DNA from: Paraburkholderia sacchari
Lineage (GTDB): Bacteria > Pseudomonadota > Gammaproteobacteria > Burkholderiales > Burkholderiaceae
NCBI RefSeq assembly: GCF_000785435.2
Contig: NZ_JTDB02000011.1
Location: 91,046-155,045 of the forward strand
Length of the DNA stretch: 64,000 nt
Direction of reading: 5' to 3'
In this document: positions 19,356-29,625 of the stretch, in pieces
Numbering within the stretch: position 1 is the first letter of the stretch
Layout of the letters: every line of letters starts with the position of its first letter
Notes under the pieces: model-generated
What the model was told of the DNA's origin: nothing
What the model saw: the letters and a program-made list of their open reading frames with translations, nothing else
Database searches by the model: none
Program-made: the position numbers and the translations under genes

Positions 19356-19382
19356 CGTGGTCTCCGTCTGTGCGACGCCCGC

Positions 19383-19700
19383 TCACCCGTTGGGGTGCTT
19401 CATGTTTTCCGAGTCGACGGCCGCGCGCCATTCCTCGCTCGCCTCGAACGGCTCCATTGCCTCGTCTATGGAAGCCCTGGCGCGCTCGGCGGTCGCCCGC
19501 GCGTCGTCTGCCTCGCGCTCCCACTCCTCGTCGGCAACCTCAGGGGGCCGGATCATCTCCCTGATCATCGCACGCAATTCGGGGGTATCCCATGGCAGGT
19601 GGTGCTGCTTTTTCACCTTGATGTAATGCCTCACTTCAGCATCCTGTTCAGGAGTCAGAGGCAATCCCCTGAACGTGCTTTCCGGGCCGAGGTCAGTCAT
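19383..19700 (-). CDS. Hypothetical acidic protein, 105 aa
   Basis: No family recognised. The protein is 105 aa, strongly acidic in its second half, with an Ala/Glu-rich likely helix or coiled coil (EWEREADDARATAERARAS) after a short Pro-containing middle. The start at 19700 is chosen because AGGAGG lies 5 bases upstream; a longer frame to 19730 has none. It lies just upstream of the leucine-rich-repeat gene with a 27-bp gap, suggesting co-transcription and possibly a shared function. Confidence 0.6.
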   Translation of the reverse strand: MTDLGPESTFRGLPLTPEQDAEVRHYIKVKKQHHLPWDTPELRAMIREMIRPPEVADEEWEREADDARATAERARASIDEAMEPFEASEEWRAAVDSENMKHPNG

Positions 19701-19925
19701 GGCTTCCTCCTGTCGCCGCGATCCGAACAATCACTTCAGTGTAACGCCTGCGCGATGACGTGGCACGCTCCGCGGTCACCACAGGCCCGCCCATGTCCGT
19801 GCGTACCCATCCGCCCCGAGTTCCGGGTTGCCATTGTCGAGGCTTTGAGCGGAAGCGGCTTTGATCGGCACACGATACGTTTCGTCGTCGGCACTCGTCG
19901 GCACTCGTCGGCGTTCGTCGCGCGT
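19701..19925. other. Intergenic spacer with short 10-bp tandem repeat
   Basis: This spacer separates the 105-aa gene (start 19700) from the SulP gene end (19926). Positions 19881-19920 contain four imperfect 10-bp units around GCACTCGTCG, two of them identical. The promoter of the 105-aa/LRR pair must lie here. No convincing coding frame was found. Confidence 0.5.
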
Positions 19926-21455
19926 TCAGACGCCTGAACGCGTTGCCGGCGCAAGCACGCCTGCGGCATGGCGCACTTCCACGGCGATCGAGCGCAGCGG
20001 CGCATCTGCAACGAAGCGCTCCAGCAGTTCGCGCACGTCGTGATCGATAAAGTCGGCGCGCGTGGTGTCGACGATCACCGTCGCGCGGTCCGGAATGAGG
20101 GCCAGCATCTGCTTGAGCGGCACCTTGCCGAGAAACGACACATCCTTGCGAAACGACACCAGGAAATGGTCATCATGCCGCGCGAGCGCGATCGGCCGAT
20201 GCAGATTCGCCCACAGCGCGAGCCCGGCGCTGCACAGCACGCCGAGCACGATGCCGGTGAGCAGATCGGTGGCGAGCACGCCGGCGATCGTGACGATGAA
20301 TGGCCCGAACGGCGCCGCGCCCTGTTTCGCGAGCGCGATGAACAACGAGGGTTTCGCGAGCTTGACGCCGGTATGAATGAGGATGGCCGCGAGGCTCGCG
20401 AGCGGAATCAGGTTGATCACATCGGTGAGCGCGAACACGCTCACGAGCAAAAGCACGCCATGCACGATCGCGGAGAGCCGGCTTTGCGCGCCGGCGTGCA
20501 CGTTCGCCGAACTGCGCACGATGACCGACGTGATGGGCAGCCCGCCGATGGCGCCCGCCACGATATTGCCGACGCCCTGCGCCTTGAGTTCGCGGTTCGG
20601 CGGCGCGGCGCGCCGCTGCGGGTCGATCTGTTCGACGGCTTCGAGACTCAGCAGCGTTTCGAGGCTGGCGACGACAGCGAGCGTCAACGCCACGATCCAG
20701 ATGTCCGGGTCGGCGAAATGCGCGAGGCTCGGTTCGAACTCGCCGAATTGCAGGGCAGCGCCGAGCGCCGCGAACGATTCGATGGCGGGCAGCGCCACGC
20801 GTTGTTCGACCGGCAACGCAAACGCAGGGCCGAACGCGCTGCAAATGAGCGTGGCGCCCACGCCGGCGACCACGACGACGAGCGGCGCGGGCACGAGCCG
20901 CACGAGCGCGAAGCGTCTCAGGGCGGGGGCATCCCACGCCGCGAGAATCGCGAGCGAAAGCGCGGCAACCACGCAGACGACGGGCGAGATCGAGGCAAGC
21001 GCGCTCATCAACGATTCGGAGCCTTGGCCGGTCGTCAGCCCCAGCGCGAGCGGCACCTGCTTTATGACCAGCAGCAAGCCAATGGCCGCGAGCATGCCCT
21101 TGATGACGGGCGTGGGCACATAGGAGGCGAGCCGCCCCGCCTTCAGCATGCCGAAGCCGAACTGCAGAACGCCCGATAGCAATACCGCAATCAGGAATGC
21201 TGAGAAACCGCCGAGACGCGCGATGCCGTCCACGACTATCACGACGAGTCCGGCGGCGGGACCGCTGACACTCAGGCGCGAACCGCTGAGCGCAGCCACG
21301 ACGATGCCGCCGACGATGCCGGACACGAGACCGGCCAGCGGCGCGGCGCCGGATGCTCTGGCAATGCCGAGGCACAACGGCAGCGCGACGAGAAAGACAA
21401 CGGTACCAGCGGCGAGGTCGCGCGCAAGCGCGGACAGAGAAGCTCTCGAAGTCAT
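19926..21455 (-). CDS. SulP-family anion transporter (probable bicarbonate or sulfate)
   Basis: This 509-aa inner-membrane SulP/SLC26 transporter has about 10-12 hydrophobic segments. The conserved start LARDLAAGTVVFLVALPLCLG and the LSVSGPAAGLVVIVVDGI loop are visible. A cytoplasmic C-terminal STAS domain covers residues ~425-500 (ATVIVDTTRADFIDHDVREL). ATG 21455 begins at the family N-terminus. The gene lies 108 bp downstream of a carbonic anhydrase gene on the same strand. That neighbourhood favours bicarbonate uptake, as for BicA-like SulP proteins, but sulfate transport cannot be excluded. Confidence 0.9.
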   Translation of the reverse strand: MTSRASLSALARDLAAGTVVFLVALPLCLGIARASGAAPLAGLVSGIVGGIVVAALSGSRLSVSGPAAGLVVIVVDGIARLGGFSAFLIAVLLSGVLQFGFGMLKAGRLASYVPTPVIKGMLAAIGLLLVIKQVPLALGLTTGQGSESLMSALASISPVVCVVAALSLAILAAWDAPALRRFALVRLVPAPLVVVVAGVGATLICSAFGPAFALPVEQRVALPAIESFAALGAALQFGEFEPSLAHFADPDIWIVALTLAVVASLETLLSLEAVEQIDPQRRAAPPNRELKAQGVGNIVAGAIGGLPITSVIVRSSANVHAGAQSRLSAIVHGVLLLVSVFALTDVINLIPLASLAAILIHTGVKLAKPSLFIALAKQGAAPFGPFIVTIAGVLATDLLTGIVLGVLCSAGLALWANLHRPIALARHDDHFLVSFRKDVSFLGKVPLKQMLALIPDRATVIVDTTRADFIDHDVRELLERFVADAPLRSIAVEVRHAAGVLAPATRSGV

Positions 21456-21563
21456 GACGGAAGCACGAAGTAAAGGAAGGTAGAAGATTCGGCGAATGCG
21501 CTCACGCAATGGGCGAGCTGCGCCGCACGGCATATGTGTGTCCGGCCATCCCGGACGAATGGC

Positions 21564-22184
21564 TCAGGCCGCGGCGACGGCCACCGCGGTTTGGGGGTCG
21601 TAGCCCGACGCGAGTTCGCGCAACTGCCCGTCGCCGAGCGAAAAGATCCAGCCGTGCACGAGCGGCGCGGGCGCGCTCTCGCGCACGAGCGGATGCTCGC
21701 GCAGCAGACGCACCTGCTCGATCACGCTCAACTCGGCAACGCGGTTCACACGCGCTTCTTCCGACGGCAGGCACTCGAGCGCTGCGCGATGCGCGCGCAC
21801 GAGCGCGCAAAGCGGCTCGATGCGGCGGTTCACGTGGGGCAGCGCGTCGGCGGGCGGCAGCAGCGAGGCGCGCACGCCGCCGCAGCCGTAATGCCCGCAC
21901 ACGATGATGTGCGCGACCCGCAGTACACGCACGGCGTATTCGAGCACGCTCATGGTGTTGTCGTCGTCGGGATGAAACAGGTTCGCGATGTTGCGGTGAA
22001 CGAACAAATCGCCCGGCGCGCAATGCGTGACGCTTTCGGCGGGCACGCGGCTGTCGGAGCAGCCGATCCAGAGCACTTGCGGCTTCTGCCCGGCGGCAAG
22101 CGCGCTGAAAAAATGCGGATCGCGCCGGGCGATTTCCTGCGCCCAGGCGACATTGGCTACAAGCATACGTTTCGGAAGATTCAT
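21564..22184 (-). CDS. can: Beta-class carbonic anhydrase
   Basis: This 206-aa zinc enzyme interconverts CO2 and bicarbonate in the cytoplasm. The zinc-site motifs are intact: CSDSRVPAE (Cys and the Asp-Arg dyad) near residue 43, then HIIVCGHYGCGGVRA (His and Cys) near residue 98. GGAG 9 bases upstream supports ATG 22184 over the one at 22199. It precedes a SulP transporter on the same strand, suggesting a bicarbonate-supply module. Confidence 0.95.
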   Translation of the reverse strand: MNLPKRMLVANVAWAQEIARRDPHFFSALAAGQKPQVLWIGCSDSRVPAESVTHCAPGDLFVHRNIANLFHPDDDNTMSVLEYAVRVLRVAHIIVCGHYGCGGVRASLLPPADALPHVNRRIEPLCALVRAHRAALECLPSEEARVNRVAELSVIEQVRLLREHPLVRESAPAPLVHGWIFSLGDGQLRELASGYDPQTAVAVAAA

Positions 22185-22503
22185 GAGTCGAGGCTCCATT
22201 CAGAGCGGTGGCTCCGCTCAATCCTTACGTATAGCTTTCTACCAGAAAAAAATCCGTTGTCCGCGAAAAATAAATCGAAGCGATGCGTGACGGATAAAAA
22301 TAGTTCGACGTCACTCGTCAGCGTGCATGGAGATCTGCCGATCGTGAAGCGAGAACGTCTCGACCCTATGCTCGATGACTGGTTGGATCGGTACTCCTAT
22401 CCTTATAGAGAGAGCGCTTTTCCCCGCTTGCGTCCAATACCGCTGAACGGGGTTGCCAGTCGACCGCTGGGCCGCGCCGCACGCACGGCCCGCGGCAACG
22501 CGC
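22185..22503. other. Intergenic region upstream of carbonic anhydrase
   Basis: This 319-bp gap without a credible gene lies between the carbonic anhydrase start and the 3' end of the 5-oxoprolinase gene. Its first third is AT-rich (around 22230-22310) and probably holds the can promoter. No clear hairpin plus T-run was found for the upstream gene. Confidence 0.4.
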
Positions 22504-25500
22504 TTACGGCTTACCGAAACCGCCGCCACCGGGCGTTTCCACCACGAACACATCGCCCGCCCCCATCTCGACGCTCGCAATGTGGCCCAATGCGACCACA
22601 TCGCCGTCCGCGCGCTCGACGCGATTGCTGCCCCGTCTTCCCGCACGTCCACCCGCAGCGCCGAATGGCGCGTGAAGGCGGTTGTTCGAGAGAATTGAGG
22701 CCGTCATCGGCGCGAGAAAGCGGATGCGCCGAATCGCACCGTTACCACCGCGCCAACGTCCTTCGCCGCCCGACCCTTCGCGGATCAGGTGAGATTCGAG
22801 TCGCACGGGATAGCGCCATTCGAGCACTTCGGGGTCGGTCAGGCGCGAGTTGGTCATGTGCGTCTGTACCGCGTCGACGCCGCAGAAGCCCTCGCCCGCA
22901 CCGCTGCCGCCTGCAATCGTCTCGTAGTACTGGTAGCGAGCGTCGCCGAACGTGAAGTTGTTCATCGTGCCCTGACTCGATGCCACGATGCCCAGTGCAC
23001 CATAGAGTGCATTCGTGATCGCGGACGATGTCTCCACGTTTCCTGAGACCACCGCCGCCGGATAAACCGGACTGAGCATCGAGCCGTCCGGAACAATCAC
23101 CGAAAGAGGCTTCAGGCAACCCGCGTTGAGCGGGATATCGTCGCCAACGAGCGTGCGGAACACGTATAGCACCGCAGCCATGCAGACCGCCTTCGGCGCG
23201 TTGAAGTTGTTCGGCAGTTGCGCGGACGTTCCGCTGAAGTCGACGGTCGCGCTGCGTGTCGCTGCGTCGACGCGAACGGCGACTTCGATCACCGCGCCGT
23301 TATCGAGTTCGTAGCGGTACGCACCGTCCTTGAGCGCGCCGATCACGCGGCGCACCGCTTCTTCCGCGTTGTCCTGAACGTGCTGCATGAAGGCGAGCAC
23401 CACGTCGCGGCCGGAATGGGCGACCAGGCGGCGCAGCTCGTCCACTCCCTTCTGGTTTGCTGCGATTTGCGCGCGCAGATCGGCCATGTTCTGCGCGACG
23501 TTGCGCGCCGGATAGCGCCCGGACGCAAGCAGCGCGCGCGTTTCGGCGTCGCGCAGCACACCCGCCGATACGAGTCGCCAGTTATCGATCAACACGCCCT
23601 CTTCCTCGATATGCGATGAGGCGGCGGGCATCGATCCGGGCGTGACTCCGCCAATATCGGCATGATGTCCTCGCGAGCCGACATAGAAGAGCGGATCGGT
23701 CGAATCGTCGGCAAACACGGGCGTAATGACGGTCACGTCGGGCAAATGCGTGCCGCCGTGATAGGGATCGTTGAGCATGAACACATCGCCGTCTCGCATC
23801 GCACCGCGATTTCGCTCGATGACGGTCTTGATGCTCTCGCCCATCGATCCGAGATGCACGGGCATGTGCGGCGCGTTCGCAATCAGATTGCCCGCGGCAT
23901 CGAAGATCGCGCACGAGAAGTCGAGACGCTCCTTGATGTTCACCGAATACGCCGTATTCTGCAGACGCAACCCCATCTGCTCGGCAATCGACATGAACAG
24001 ATTGTTGAAGATCTCGAGGCGCACCGGATCAGCCTCGGTGCCGATCGAGCGGCGCGTCGGCAGCGGTTGTACGCGTGTCATCACCACGTTACCCTGCGTA
24101 GTCAGCGCTGCCTCCCATCCCGGCTCGACCACGGTCGTGCCATTCTTCTCTGCAATGATCGCCGGACCGTCGAGCACGTCGCCTGCGCAGAGCGTCTCGC
24201 GCTGGTAGAGCGATGCGTCGTGCCAGCCGCCTCCCGAATACATGCGCACGACCGTTTGCGCGCGCGGCGCTTCGCCCGCCGCGCGCGGTGGCACAGCGCC
24301 AACATCGACGGGTGCATCCGAGCGGCCGATTGCTTCGACGGAAGCGAGCTCCGCGACGAGGGGGGTATCTGTCATCAAAAACGCATAGCGTTGACGATAC
24401 GCCGCTTCGAAGGCGGTGCGCATCGCCTCGACGCTGCCCGCCGACACTGAAAGCGTCGAATCGGTGCCCTGATAGCGCAGATGGACGCGTCTCTCAGTCG
24501 TGATGCGCGCGGCGTCCACGCCCTGATCGAGCAGTGCACTGGTGGCCTCGTCTGCAAGCGCATCAAGCGCGGCTTCCAGCGTCGCAAGCGAAGACTCGTC
24601 GAGCGCGATTTCGAGCGCTCGCTCGCGCATTGCGGTCTGATCCGCGAGCCCCATCCCGTAAGCGGAGAGCACGCCCGCGAGCGGATGTGCGAACACCTGC
24701 GTCATGCCAAGCGCGTCGGCGACACCGCACGCATGCTGGCCGCCCGCGCCGCCAAAAGTCGTCAGCACGTACTGCGAGACGTCGTGACCGCGCTGCACGG
24801 AAATCTTCTTGATCGCATTCGCCATGCTGCCAATGGCGATCTCCAGATAACCTTCCGCAAGTTCTTCTGGCGTGCGACGCTGCCCTGTAGCCGCGAAGAT
24901 TTCATCGGCGAGTGCCTGAAAGCGTTCAGTGACGATGCCGCGATCGAGCGGCTCGTTCGCGTGCGGACCGAATACGCACGGAAAATAGTCGGGCTGAATC
25001 TTGCCGAGCATCACATTGCAGTCGGTGACCGCGAGCGGGCCGCCGCGCCGGTACGCAGCAGGGCCAGGATTAGCGCCCGCCGAGTCGGGGCCGACCCGCA
25101 ACCGGGCGCCGTCGAAACCGAGCACCGATCCCCCTCCTGCCGCCACGGTATGGATGCTCATCATCGGCGCGCGCATGCGCACGCCCGCCACCTGCGTTTC
25201 GAATACGCGCTCGAACTCACCGTTGAAGTGCGATACGTCCGTCGATGTGCCCCCCATGTCGAAGCCGATGACACGATCGAAGCCCGCTGCCTGTGCCGCG
25301 CGCACCATGCCGACGATACCGCCGGCCGGACCGGAAAGAATTGCATCCTTGCCCTGGAATACGTCGGCGCGTGTCAGTCCGCCGCTGCTTTGCATGAACT
25401 GCAGGTTCACGCCCGGCATCTCGCCGGCGACCTGATCCACATATCGGCGCAGGATCGGCGACAGATAGGCATCCACCACGGTTGTATCGCCGCGCGAGAC

Positions 25501-26136
25501 CATCTTCATTAACGGCGAGACTTCGTGGGAAACCGAGATCTGCGTGAAGCCGATGCGGCGCGCCAACTCCGCAAGCCCGCTTTCATGCGACGTGTAGCGA
25601 TAACCGTGAACCAGCACGATGGCGAGCGCGCGGATGCCCTTGTCGTAGACCTCTCGCAGCGCGCGCTCCGCAGCCGCGCGTTCGAGCGGGACGACCACCT
25701 CGCCTTGCGCGCTCACGCGCTCGTCGATTTCCACCACGCATTCGTAGAGTGCTTCCGGCAATGCGATGTCGAGATCGAACAGGCGGGGACGATTCTGGTA
25801 CGCGATGCGCAATACGTCGCGAAAGCCGCGCGTGGTCACGAGCGCGACGGGCTCGCCCTTGCGTTCGAGCAGCGCATTGGTCGCCACCGTCGTGCCCATC
25901 TTCACCATCTCGACGTCGCGCGGCGTAATGGGTTCTCCGGCTCGCAGGCCAAGCAAATGGCGAATCCCTGCGACAGCCGCGTCCTGGTACTGCTCCGGAT
26001 TTTCGGAGAGCAGCTTGTGCGTGGTGAGCGTGCCATTCGGGCGGCGCGCGACGATGTCGGTGAACGTGCCTCCGCGGTCGATCCAGAACTGCCAGCGGGA
26101 AGCGGTGCAAACGTCGGATGCGTGATCGTGATTCAT
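22504..26136 (-). CDS. 5-oxoprolinase / hydantoinase, fused HyuA-HyuB type
   Basis: This 1210-aa ATP-dependent 5-oxoprolinase-family enzyme is in the full-length fused form. The N-terminal HyuA half has an ATPase-type [16 protein letters not shown] near residue 19 and [14 protein letters not shown] near 280. The C-terminal HyuB half starts around residue 680 ([17 protein letters not shown]) with [18 protein letters not shown]. These enzymes open 5-oxoproline to glutamate, or hydantoins to carbamoyl amino acids. ATG 26136 is chosen; a TTG at 26175 would extend it. It lies 47 bp after an MFS gene; with the DUF1445 gene, 5-oxoproline is the favoured substrate. Confidence 0.88.
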   Translation of the reverse strand: MNHDHASDVCTASRWQFWIDRGGTFTDIVARRPNGTLTTHKLLSENPEQYQDAAVAGIRHLLGLRAGEPITPRDVEMVKMGTTVATNALLERKGEPVALVTTRGFRDVLRIAYQNRPRLFDLDIALPEALYECVVEIDERVSAQGEVVVPLERAAAERALREVYDKGIRALAIVLVHGYRYTSHESGLAELARRIGFTQISVSHEVSPLMKMVSRGDTTVVDAYLSPILRRYVDQVAGEMPGVNLQFMQSSGGLTRADVFQGKDAILSGPAGGIVGMVRAAQAAGFDRVIGFDMGGTSTDVSHFNGEFERVFETQVAGVRMRAPMMSIHTVAAGGGSVLGFDGARLRVGPDSAGANPGPAAYRRGGPLAVTDCNVMLGKIQPDYFPCVFGPHANEPLDRGIVTERFQALADEIFAATGQRRTPEELAEGYLEIAIGSMANAIKKISVQRGHDVSQYVLTTFGGAGGQHACGVADALGMTQVFAHPLAGVLSAYGMGLADQTAMRERALEIALDESSLATLEAALDALADEATSALLDQGVDAARITTERRVHLRYQGTDSTLSVSAGSVEAMRTAFEAAYRQRYAFLMTDTPLVAELASVEAIGRSDAPVDVGAVPPRAAGEAPRAQTVVRMYSGGGWHDASLYQRETLCAGDVLDGPAIIAEKNGTTVVEPGWEAALTTQGNVVMTRVQPLPTRRSIGTEADPVRLEIFNNLFMSIAEQMGLRLQNTAYSVNIKERLDFSCAIFDAAGNLIANAPHMPVHLGSMGESIKTVIERNRGAMRDGDVFMLNDPYHGGTHLPDVTVITPVFADDSTDPLFYVGSRGHHADIGGVTPGSMPAASSHIEEEGVLIDNWRLVSAGVLRDAETRALLASGRYPARNVAQNMADLRAQIAANQKGVDELRRLVAHSGRDVVLAFMQHVQDNAEEAVRRVIGALKDGAYRYELDNGAVIEVAVRVDAATRSATVDFSGTSAQLPNNFNAPKAVCMAAVLYVFRTLVGDDIPLNAGCLKPLSVIVPDGSMLSPVYPAAVVSGNVETSSAITNALYGALGIVASSQGTMNNFTFGDARYQYYETIAGGSGAGEGFCGVDAVQTHMTNSRLTDPEVLEWRYPVRLESHLIREGSGGEGRWRGGNGAIRRIRFLAPMTASILSNNRLHAPFGAAGGRAGRRGSNRVERADGDVVALGHIASVEMGAGDVFVVETPGGGGFGKP

Positions 26137-26183
26137 TGTGTCGTCGTGATGCGAAAGGGGTAATGGAATACGCAAGGTGCAAT

Positions 26184-27491
26184 TCAGGCCGATTCGAGTT
26201 CGCGGCCGCGCGTTTCAGGCAGCGTGAGCGCCGCGACGATCAGCACGCCATACGCGGCCACGGCGAACATGCCGATGCTCGCGCCGAGGCCGAAGCGATT
26301 CGACATAGCGCCAATCAGCACCGGAAACAGGGCCCCGATCGCGCGGCCGACGTTGTAGCAAAACCCCTGGCCTGAGCCACGCACACGCGTCGGAAAGAGT
26401 TCGGTGAGAAACGCGCCCATGCCGGAGAAGATGCCCGACGCGAAAAAGCCGAGCGGAAAGCCGAGCCACAACATCGATGCGTTCGTGAGCGGCAACGACG
26501 TGTAGGCGAAGGCGATCGCCATTGAGCCTGCCGCGAACAAAATGAAGTTGGGCTTGCGTCCGAGGCGGTCCGTGAGCCATGCGCTGCACAGGTAGCCCGC
26601 GTATGAGCCGGCGATGATCATCGCCAGATAGCCGCCCGTGCCCATCACCGTAAGATGACGTTCGGTCTTGAGGAAGGTCGGCAGCCAGGTCGTGATCGCG
26701 TAGTAGCCGCCTTGCGCGCCTGTCGTGAGCAGCGCGGCGCGCAGCGTCGTGGAGAGCAGTTTCGGCGAGAAGATCTCGGTGAAGCGCGGTGTGTCGTTGG
26801 TGTCCCGCTGATGGACCTTGGCCTGCTCGAATACTTCGGGCTCCTTCACGTAGCGGCGAATCACGAGCACGAGGAGAGCCGGCACGAGTCCGATCAGAAA
26901 CAGCGCACGCCAAGCGATCTCAGGGGCCAACGCGGAGAACAGCACCGCGTAGAGCAGGGCCGCGATGCCCCAGCCGAGCGCCCAGCCCGACTGAACGAGA
27001 CCGACCGCCTTGCCGCGGTCGCGGGCGCGGATCACTTCGCCGATCAGCACCGCGCCCGCCGTCCACTCGCCGCCGAAGCCGAAGCCCATCAATGCCCGAG
27101 CCGCGAGTAACTGGCCGTAGTTCTGGGCGAGGCCGCACAAGCCCGTAAATACCGCAAACCACAGGACGGTAAGCTGCAACGTGCGCACGCGGCCGATGCG
27201 ATCCGAGAGAATCCCCGCGATCCAGCCGCCAAGCGCGGAGGAAAGCAGCGTCATGGTGCCGATAAAGCCCGCGTCCGCGAGTGAGATGCCCCAGGTGGCG
27301 ACGAGCGTCGGGATAACGAAGGACAGCATTTGCGTGTCCATGCCGTCGAGCATGTAGCCGATCTTGCAACTCCAGAACGCGCGCCGTGCGCGCGGGCCCG
27401 CTTCGGCGTACCAGGAAAGTTGCGGGCTTGCGGTGGTCGACTGCATGTCGGCGGCATCGTCCACGCTTGCCGTGTATGTCTTGCTGTCCAT
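26184..27491 (-). CDS. MFS transporter (metabolite:H+ symporter family)
   Basis: This 435-aa major facilitator has 12 hydrophobic segments. The cytoplasmic loop motifs [13 protein letters not shown] (between segments 2 and 3) and [11 protein letters not shown] (between 8 and 9) are visible, as is [17 protein letters not shown], seen in organic-acid and sugar-acid symporters. GGAG precedes the ATG. It lies between DUF1445 and 5-oxoprolinase genes, so it probably imports their substrate, such as 5-oxoproline or D-glutamate; this is inference from position. Confidence 0.9.
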   Translation of the reverse strand: MDSKTYTASVDDAADMQSTTASPQLSWYAEAGPRARRAFWSCKIGYMLDGMDTQMLSFVIPTLVATWGISLADAGFIGTMTLLSSALGGWIAGILSDRIGRVRTLQLTVLWFAVFTGLCGLAQNYGQLLAARALMGFGFGGEWTAGAVLIGEVIRARDRGKAVGLVQSGWALGWGIAALLYAVLFSALAPEIAWRALFLIGLVPALLVLVIRRYVKEPEVFEQAKVHQRDTNDTPRFTEIFSPKLLSTTLRAALLTTGAQGGYYAITTWLPTFLKTERHLTVMGTGGYLAMIIAGSYAGYLCSAWLTDRLGRKPNFILFAAGSMAIAFAYTSLPLTNASMLWLGFPLGFFASGIFSGMGAFLTELFPTRVRGSGQGFCYNVGRAIGALFPVLIGAMSNRFGLGASIGMFAVAAYGVLIVAALTLPETRGRELESA

Positions 27492-27641
27492 CTGCTGCTC
27501 CTATGGATAGACGCATGGGTAACGGTTGAAGCCACGCATGAGCGTAGGGATGCGTCATTCCCTCCGGGCTGCGCGGCCGGATGGCTTCAGGGTGTTGTGA
27601 ATCGCGTGTCGTGCGGCGGCGCGGCGCGCGCCGCCGGAAGA

Positions 27642-28415
27642 TCAGAAAATAGCGAGCGACGTGTTGGTGATATCCGTCATCAGCATATGGCCGGGCGCAT
27701 GCGCGATCGCGAGCGGCAGCTTCGCGGCCATCAGCGCGGTTTGCGGCGTCACACCGCAAGCCCAATAGACAGGCAGTTCGCCCGGGCGGATCGTCACCGC
27801 GTCACCGAACTCGGGGTGCGCGAGATCGGCAATGCCAAGTTCGGCCGGATCGCCGATATGCACGGGGGCGCCATGCACGCCCGGAAAGCGGCTCGTGATC
27901 TGCACGGCGCGAATCGCGTCGGCGCCGCGCAGCGGCCGCATTGACACAACGAGTTCTCCGCCGAACACACCCGCGCGCTGGTTGGGAATATGGGTTCGGT
28001 ACATCGGCACGTTGCGGCCTTCCTCGACGTGGCGCAGGCCGATGCCTTCCTTCGCGAGCATATGCTCGAACGAAAACGAACAACCCAGCGCGAAGACGAC
28101 GAAATCGTCTTGCCAGAGCGCTTCAATCGATTCGACGCACTCGCTCAGATGGCCGTCGCGATAGACGTTGTACGCGGGGACGTCGGTGCGGATGTCGATG
28201 TCGCGCCCGAGCATCGGCACGCGGAAGTCGCCGGGCTCCCCCACGCCGAGCAGCGGGCACGGTTTCGGATTCGCATGACAAAAGCGCAGGAAATCGTGCG
28301 CGTACGCGGCCGGCAGGATCGCGAGATTGGCTTGCGCATAGTCGCCGCAGTGTCCGGCCGTCGGGCCACGGAAGTCGCGATGGCGTACGGCCTGGCGAAA
28401 TTCGAATGGAGTCAT
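27642..28415 (-). CDS. DUF1445 protein, putative hydro-lyase / D-glutamate cyclase-like
   Basis: This 257-aa protein of the DUF1445 (putative hydro-lyase) family starts [20 protein letters not shown] and carries the family stretches [25 protein letters not shown] and [14 protein letters not shown] mitochondrial homologue is described as D-glutamate cyclase, which makes 5-oxo-D-proline. Here it is the first gene of a minus-strand set with a transporter and 5-oxoprolinase, consistent with that chemistry. It diverges from a LysR gene. No strong ribosome site is seen. Confidence 0.88.
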   Translation of the reverse strand: MTPFEFRQAVRHRDFRGPTAGHCGDYAQANLAILPAAYAHDFLRFCHANPKPCPLLGVGEPGDFRVPMLGRDIDIRTDVPAYNVYRDGHLSECVESIEALWQDDFVVFALGCSFSFEHMLAKEGIGLRHVEEGRNVPMYRTHIPNQRAGVFGGELVVSMRPLRGADAIRAVQITSRFPGVHGAPVHIGDPAELGIADLAHPEFGDAVTIRPGELPVYWACGVTPQTALMAAKLPLAIAHAPGHMLMTDITNTSLAIF

Positions 28416-28634
28416 GGTGTCAGCGGTGCTCTGGTGGATTTGCGTCGGTTTATCGGCGGTGGCGATGCGTTTTACTTACCGTCAAGCGAAGCATAGAAAA
28501 GAAGGTTTTTTGACGCCAACTAGTTTTCTTTGCCTCCGGCGGATAGAATTTCTTAACGGAATCGCGGGTTTCCCCTAGTCATGTTGAGTTTTTCTGGAGC
28601 GGTTTGAGCCACTGGCAACGGCCATATTTGGGCT
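28416..28634. promoter_or_regulatory. Divergent promoter region, DUF1445 operon and lysR, with dyad
   Basis: This 219-bp spacer lies between divergent genes and contains the inverted repeat AGAAAA (28495-28500) / TTTTCT (28524-28529), extended by flanking similarity. Such a dyad between a LysR gene and its target is a candidate operator. No consensus sigma-70 promoter was clear by eye. Confidence 0.5.
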
Positions 28635-29567
28635 ATGAACACTCGCTTTCTCGAAACCTTCGTCACGCTCGCCAAACTGCGCAGCTTCCGGACCACCGCG
28701 ACGGCATTGCACGCCACGCCTGCCGCGATCTCGCAGCGCCTGAAGGCACTGGAAGACGAATTGCACACCGCGCTCGTCGATCGCGAGAGCCGCGAATTCC
28801 GGCTCACGCCGAACGGCGAATATCTGCTCGGCTATGCCAAAGCCGTGGTCGAGGCGACGCGTCAGTTGCAGGCCGCTGCGTCGCATGAAGGCGCGATGCG
28901 CGGCAAACTGCGGCTCGGCGTGATCGAGACGGTCGTGCATAGCTGGCTCGCCGATTACATGCGGCGACTCTCGAACGACTTTCCGCAGCTCGAAGTGGAA
29001 CTGGCGGTAGATGTGAGTGTGGTCTTGCAGCGGCGATTGATGGCAGGCGAACTCGATCTCATCATCCGCGTGGAAGGCAGTGACGAAGAATCCGTGGTGT
29101 GTGATGCGCTCGCGAATTATCCCGTGCACTGGATAGCGCGCGCGGGGCTGCTACCGCTTTCGCGCAGTGGACTCGCGAAGCGCGTGCTGCGTCATCCGAT
29201 TTTGACGTTCGGGCGCGGGACGGCACCGCATCGCGCGCTGGAGGACATCGTCGGCAAACTCGCGCTCGCCAACGGCGTGCCGCTCGCGGATACGCGCATC
29301 ACCGGTTCGCCGTCGATTTCGGTGATCGTGCAACTGGTACGCGACGGCTTCGGCGTGGCGGCGATTCCGCGTCTGTTCGTCGACGATCTGATCGCGCGTG
29401 GCGAAGTGGTCGAGCTGCCATTGCAGCCTTCGCCGCCGTCGATCGTGGTGTCGATGTCGCGGCGCGCGGATGCACCGCTTTTCGTGCATGGAGCGGCCAA
29501 CGCTGCACGCGCGGCATGCCATGAGTACTGCGAACACGGCGACGCACGTCTGATCGAGCGGCTATAG
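28635..29567 (+). CDS. LysR-family transcriptional regulator
   Basis: This 310-aa LysR regulator has an N-terminal helix-turn-helix (RTTATALHATPAAISQRLKA, residues ~20-39) and an effector domain from about residue 90. It diverges from the DUF1445-MFS-oxoprolinase set and is the likely regulator of that set. Its effector would then be 5-oxoproline, glutamate or a related compound, which is inference. It ends convergent with cobM. Confidence 0.93.
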   Translation: MNTRFLETFVTLAKLRSFRTTATALHATPAAISQRLKALEDELHTALVDRESREFRLTPNGEYLLGYAKAVVEATRQLQAAASHEGAMRGKLRLGVIETVVHSWLADYMRRLSNDFPQLEVELAVDVSVVLQRRLMAGELDLIIRVEGSDEESVVCDALANYPVHWIARAGLLPLSRSGLAKRVLRHPILTFGRGTAPHRALEDIVGKLALANGVPLADTRITGSPSISVIVQLVRDGFGVAAIPRLFVDDLIARGEVVELPLQPSPPSIVVSMSRRADAPLFVHGAANAARAACHEYCEHGDARLIERL

Positions 29568-29578
29568 ATTGCGGCTTT

Positions 29579-29618
29579 GCGCGACCGATTCATGAATTAA
29601 AGGAAAGATCGGCCGCGC
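29579..29618. terminator. Candidate bidirectional terminator between lysR and cobM
   Basis: GCGCGACCGAT (29579-29589) can pair with ATCGGCCGCGC (29608-29618), with one mismatch and an 18-base AT-rich loop. It sits in the 58-bp gap between two convergent genes, where a shared terminator is expected. No long T-run is present. Confidence 0.4.
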
Positions 29619-29625
29619 GTAACGA

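Noticed and set aside
19881-19920. Four 10-bp repeats around GCACTCGTCG as a possible CRISPR or iteron array
   Set aside because: Units are adjacent without spacers, imperfect and too few; a simple local duplication is enough.
19968-21179. 403-codon plus-strand frame opposite SulP
   Set aside because: Antisense to the transporter and extremely Arg/His/Glu-rich; no ribosome site.
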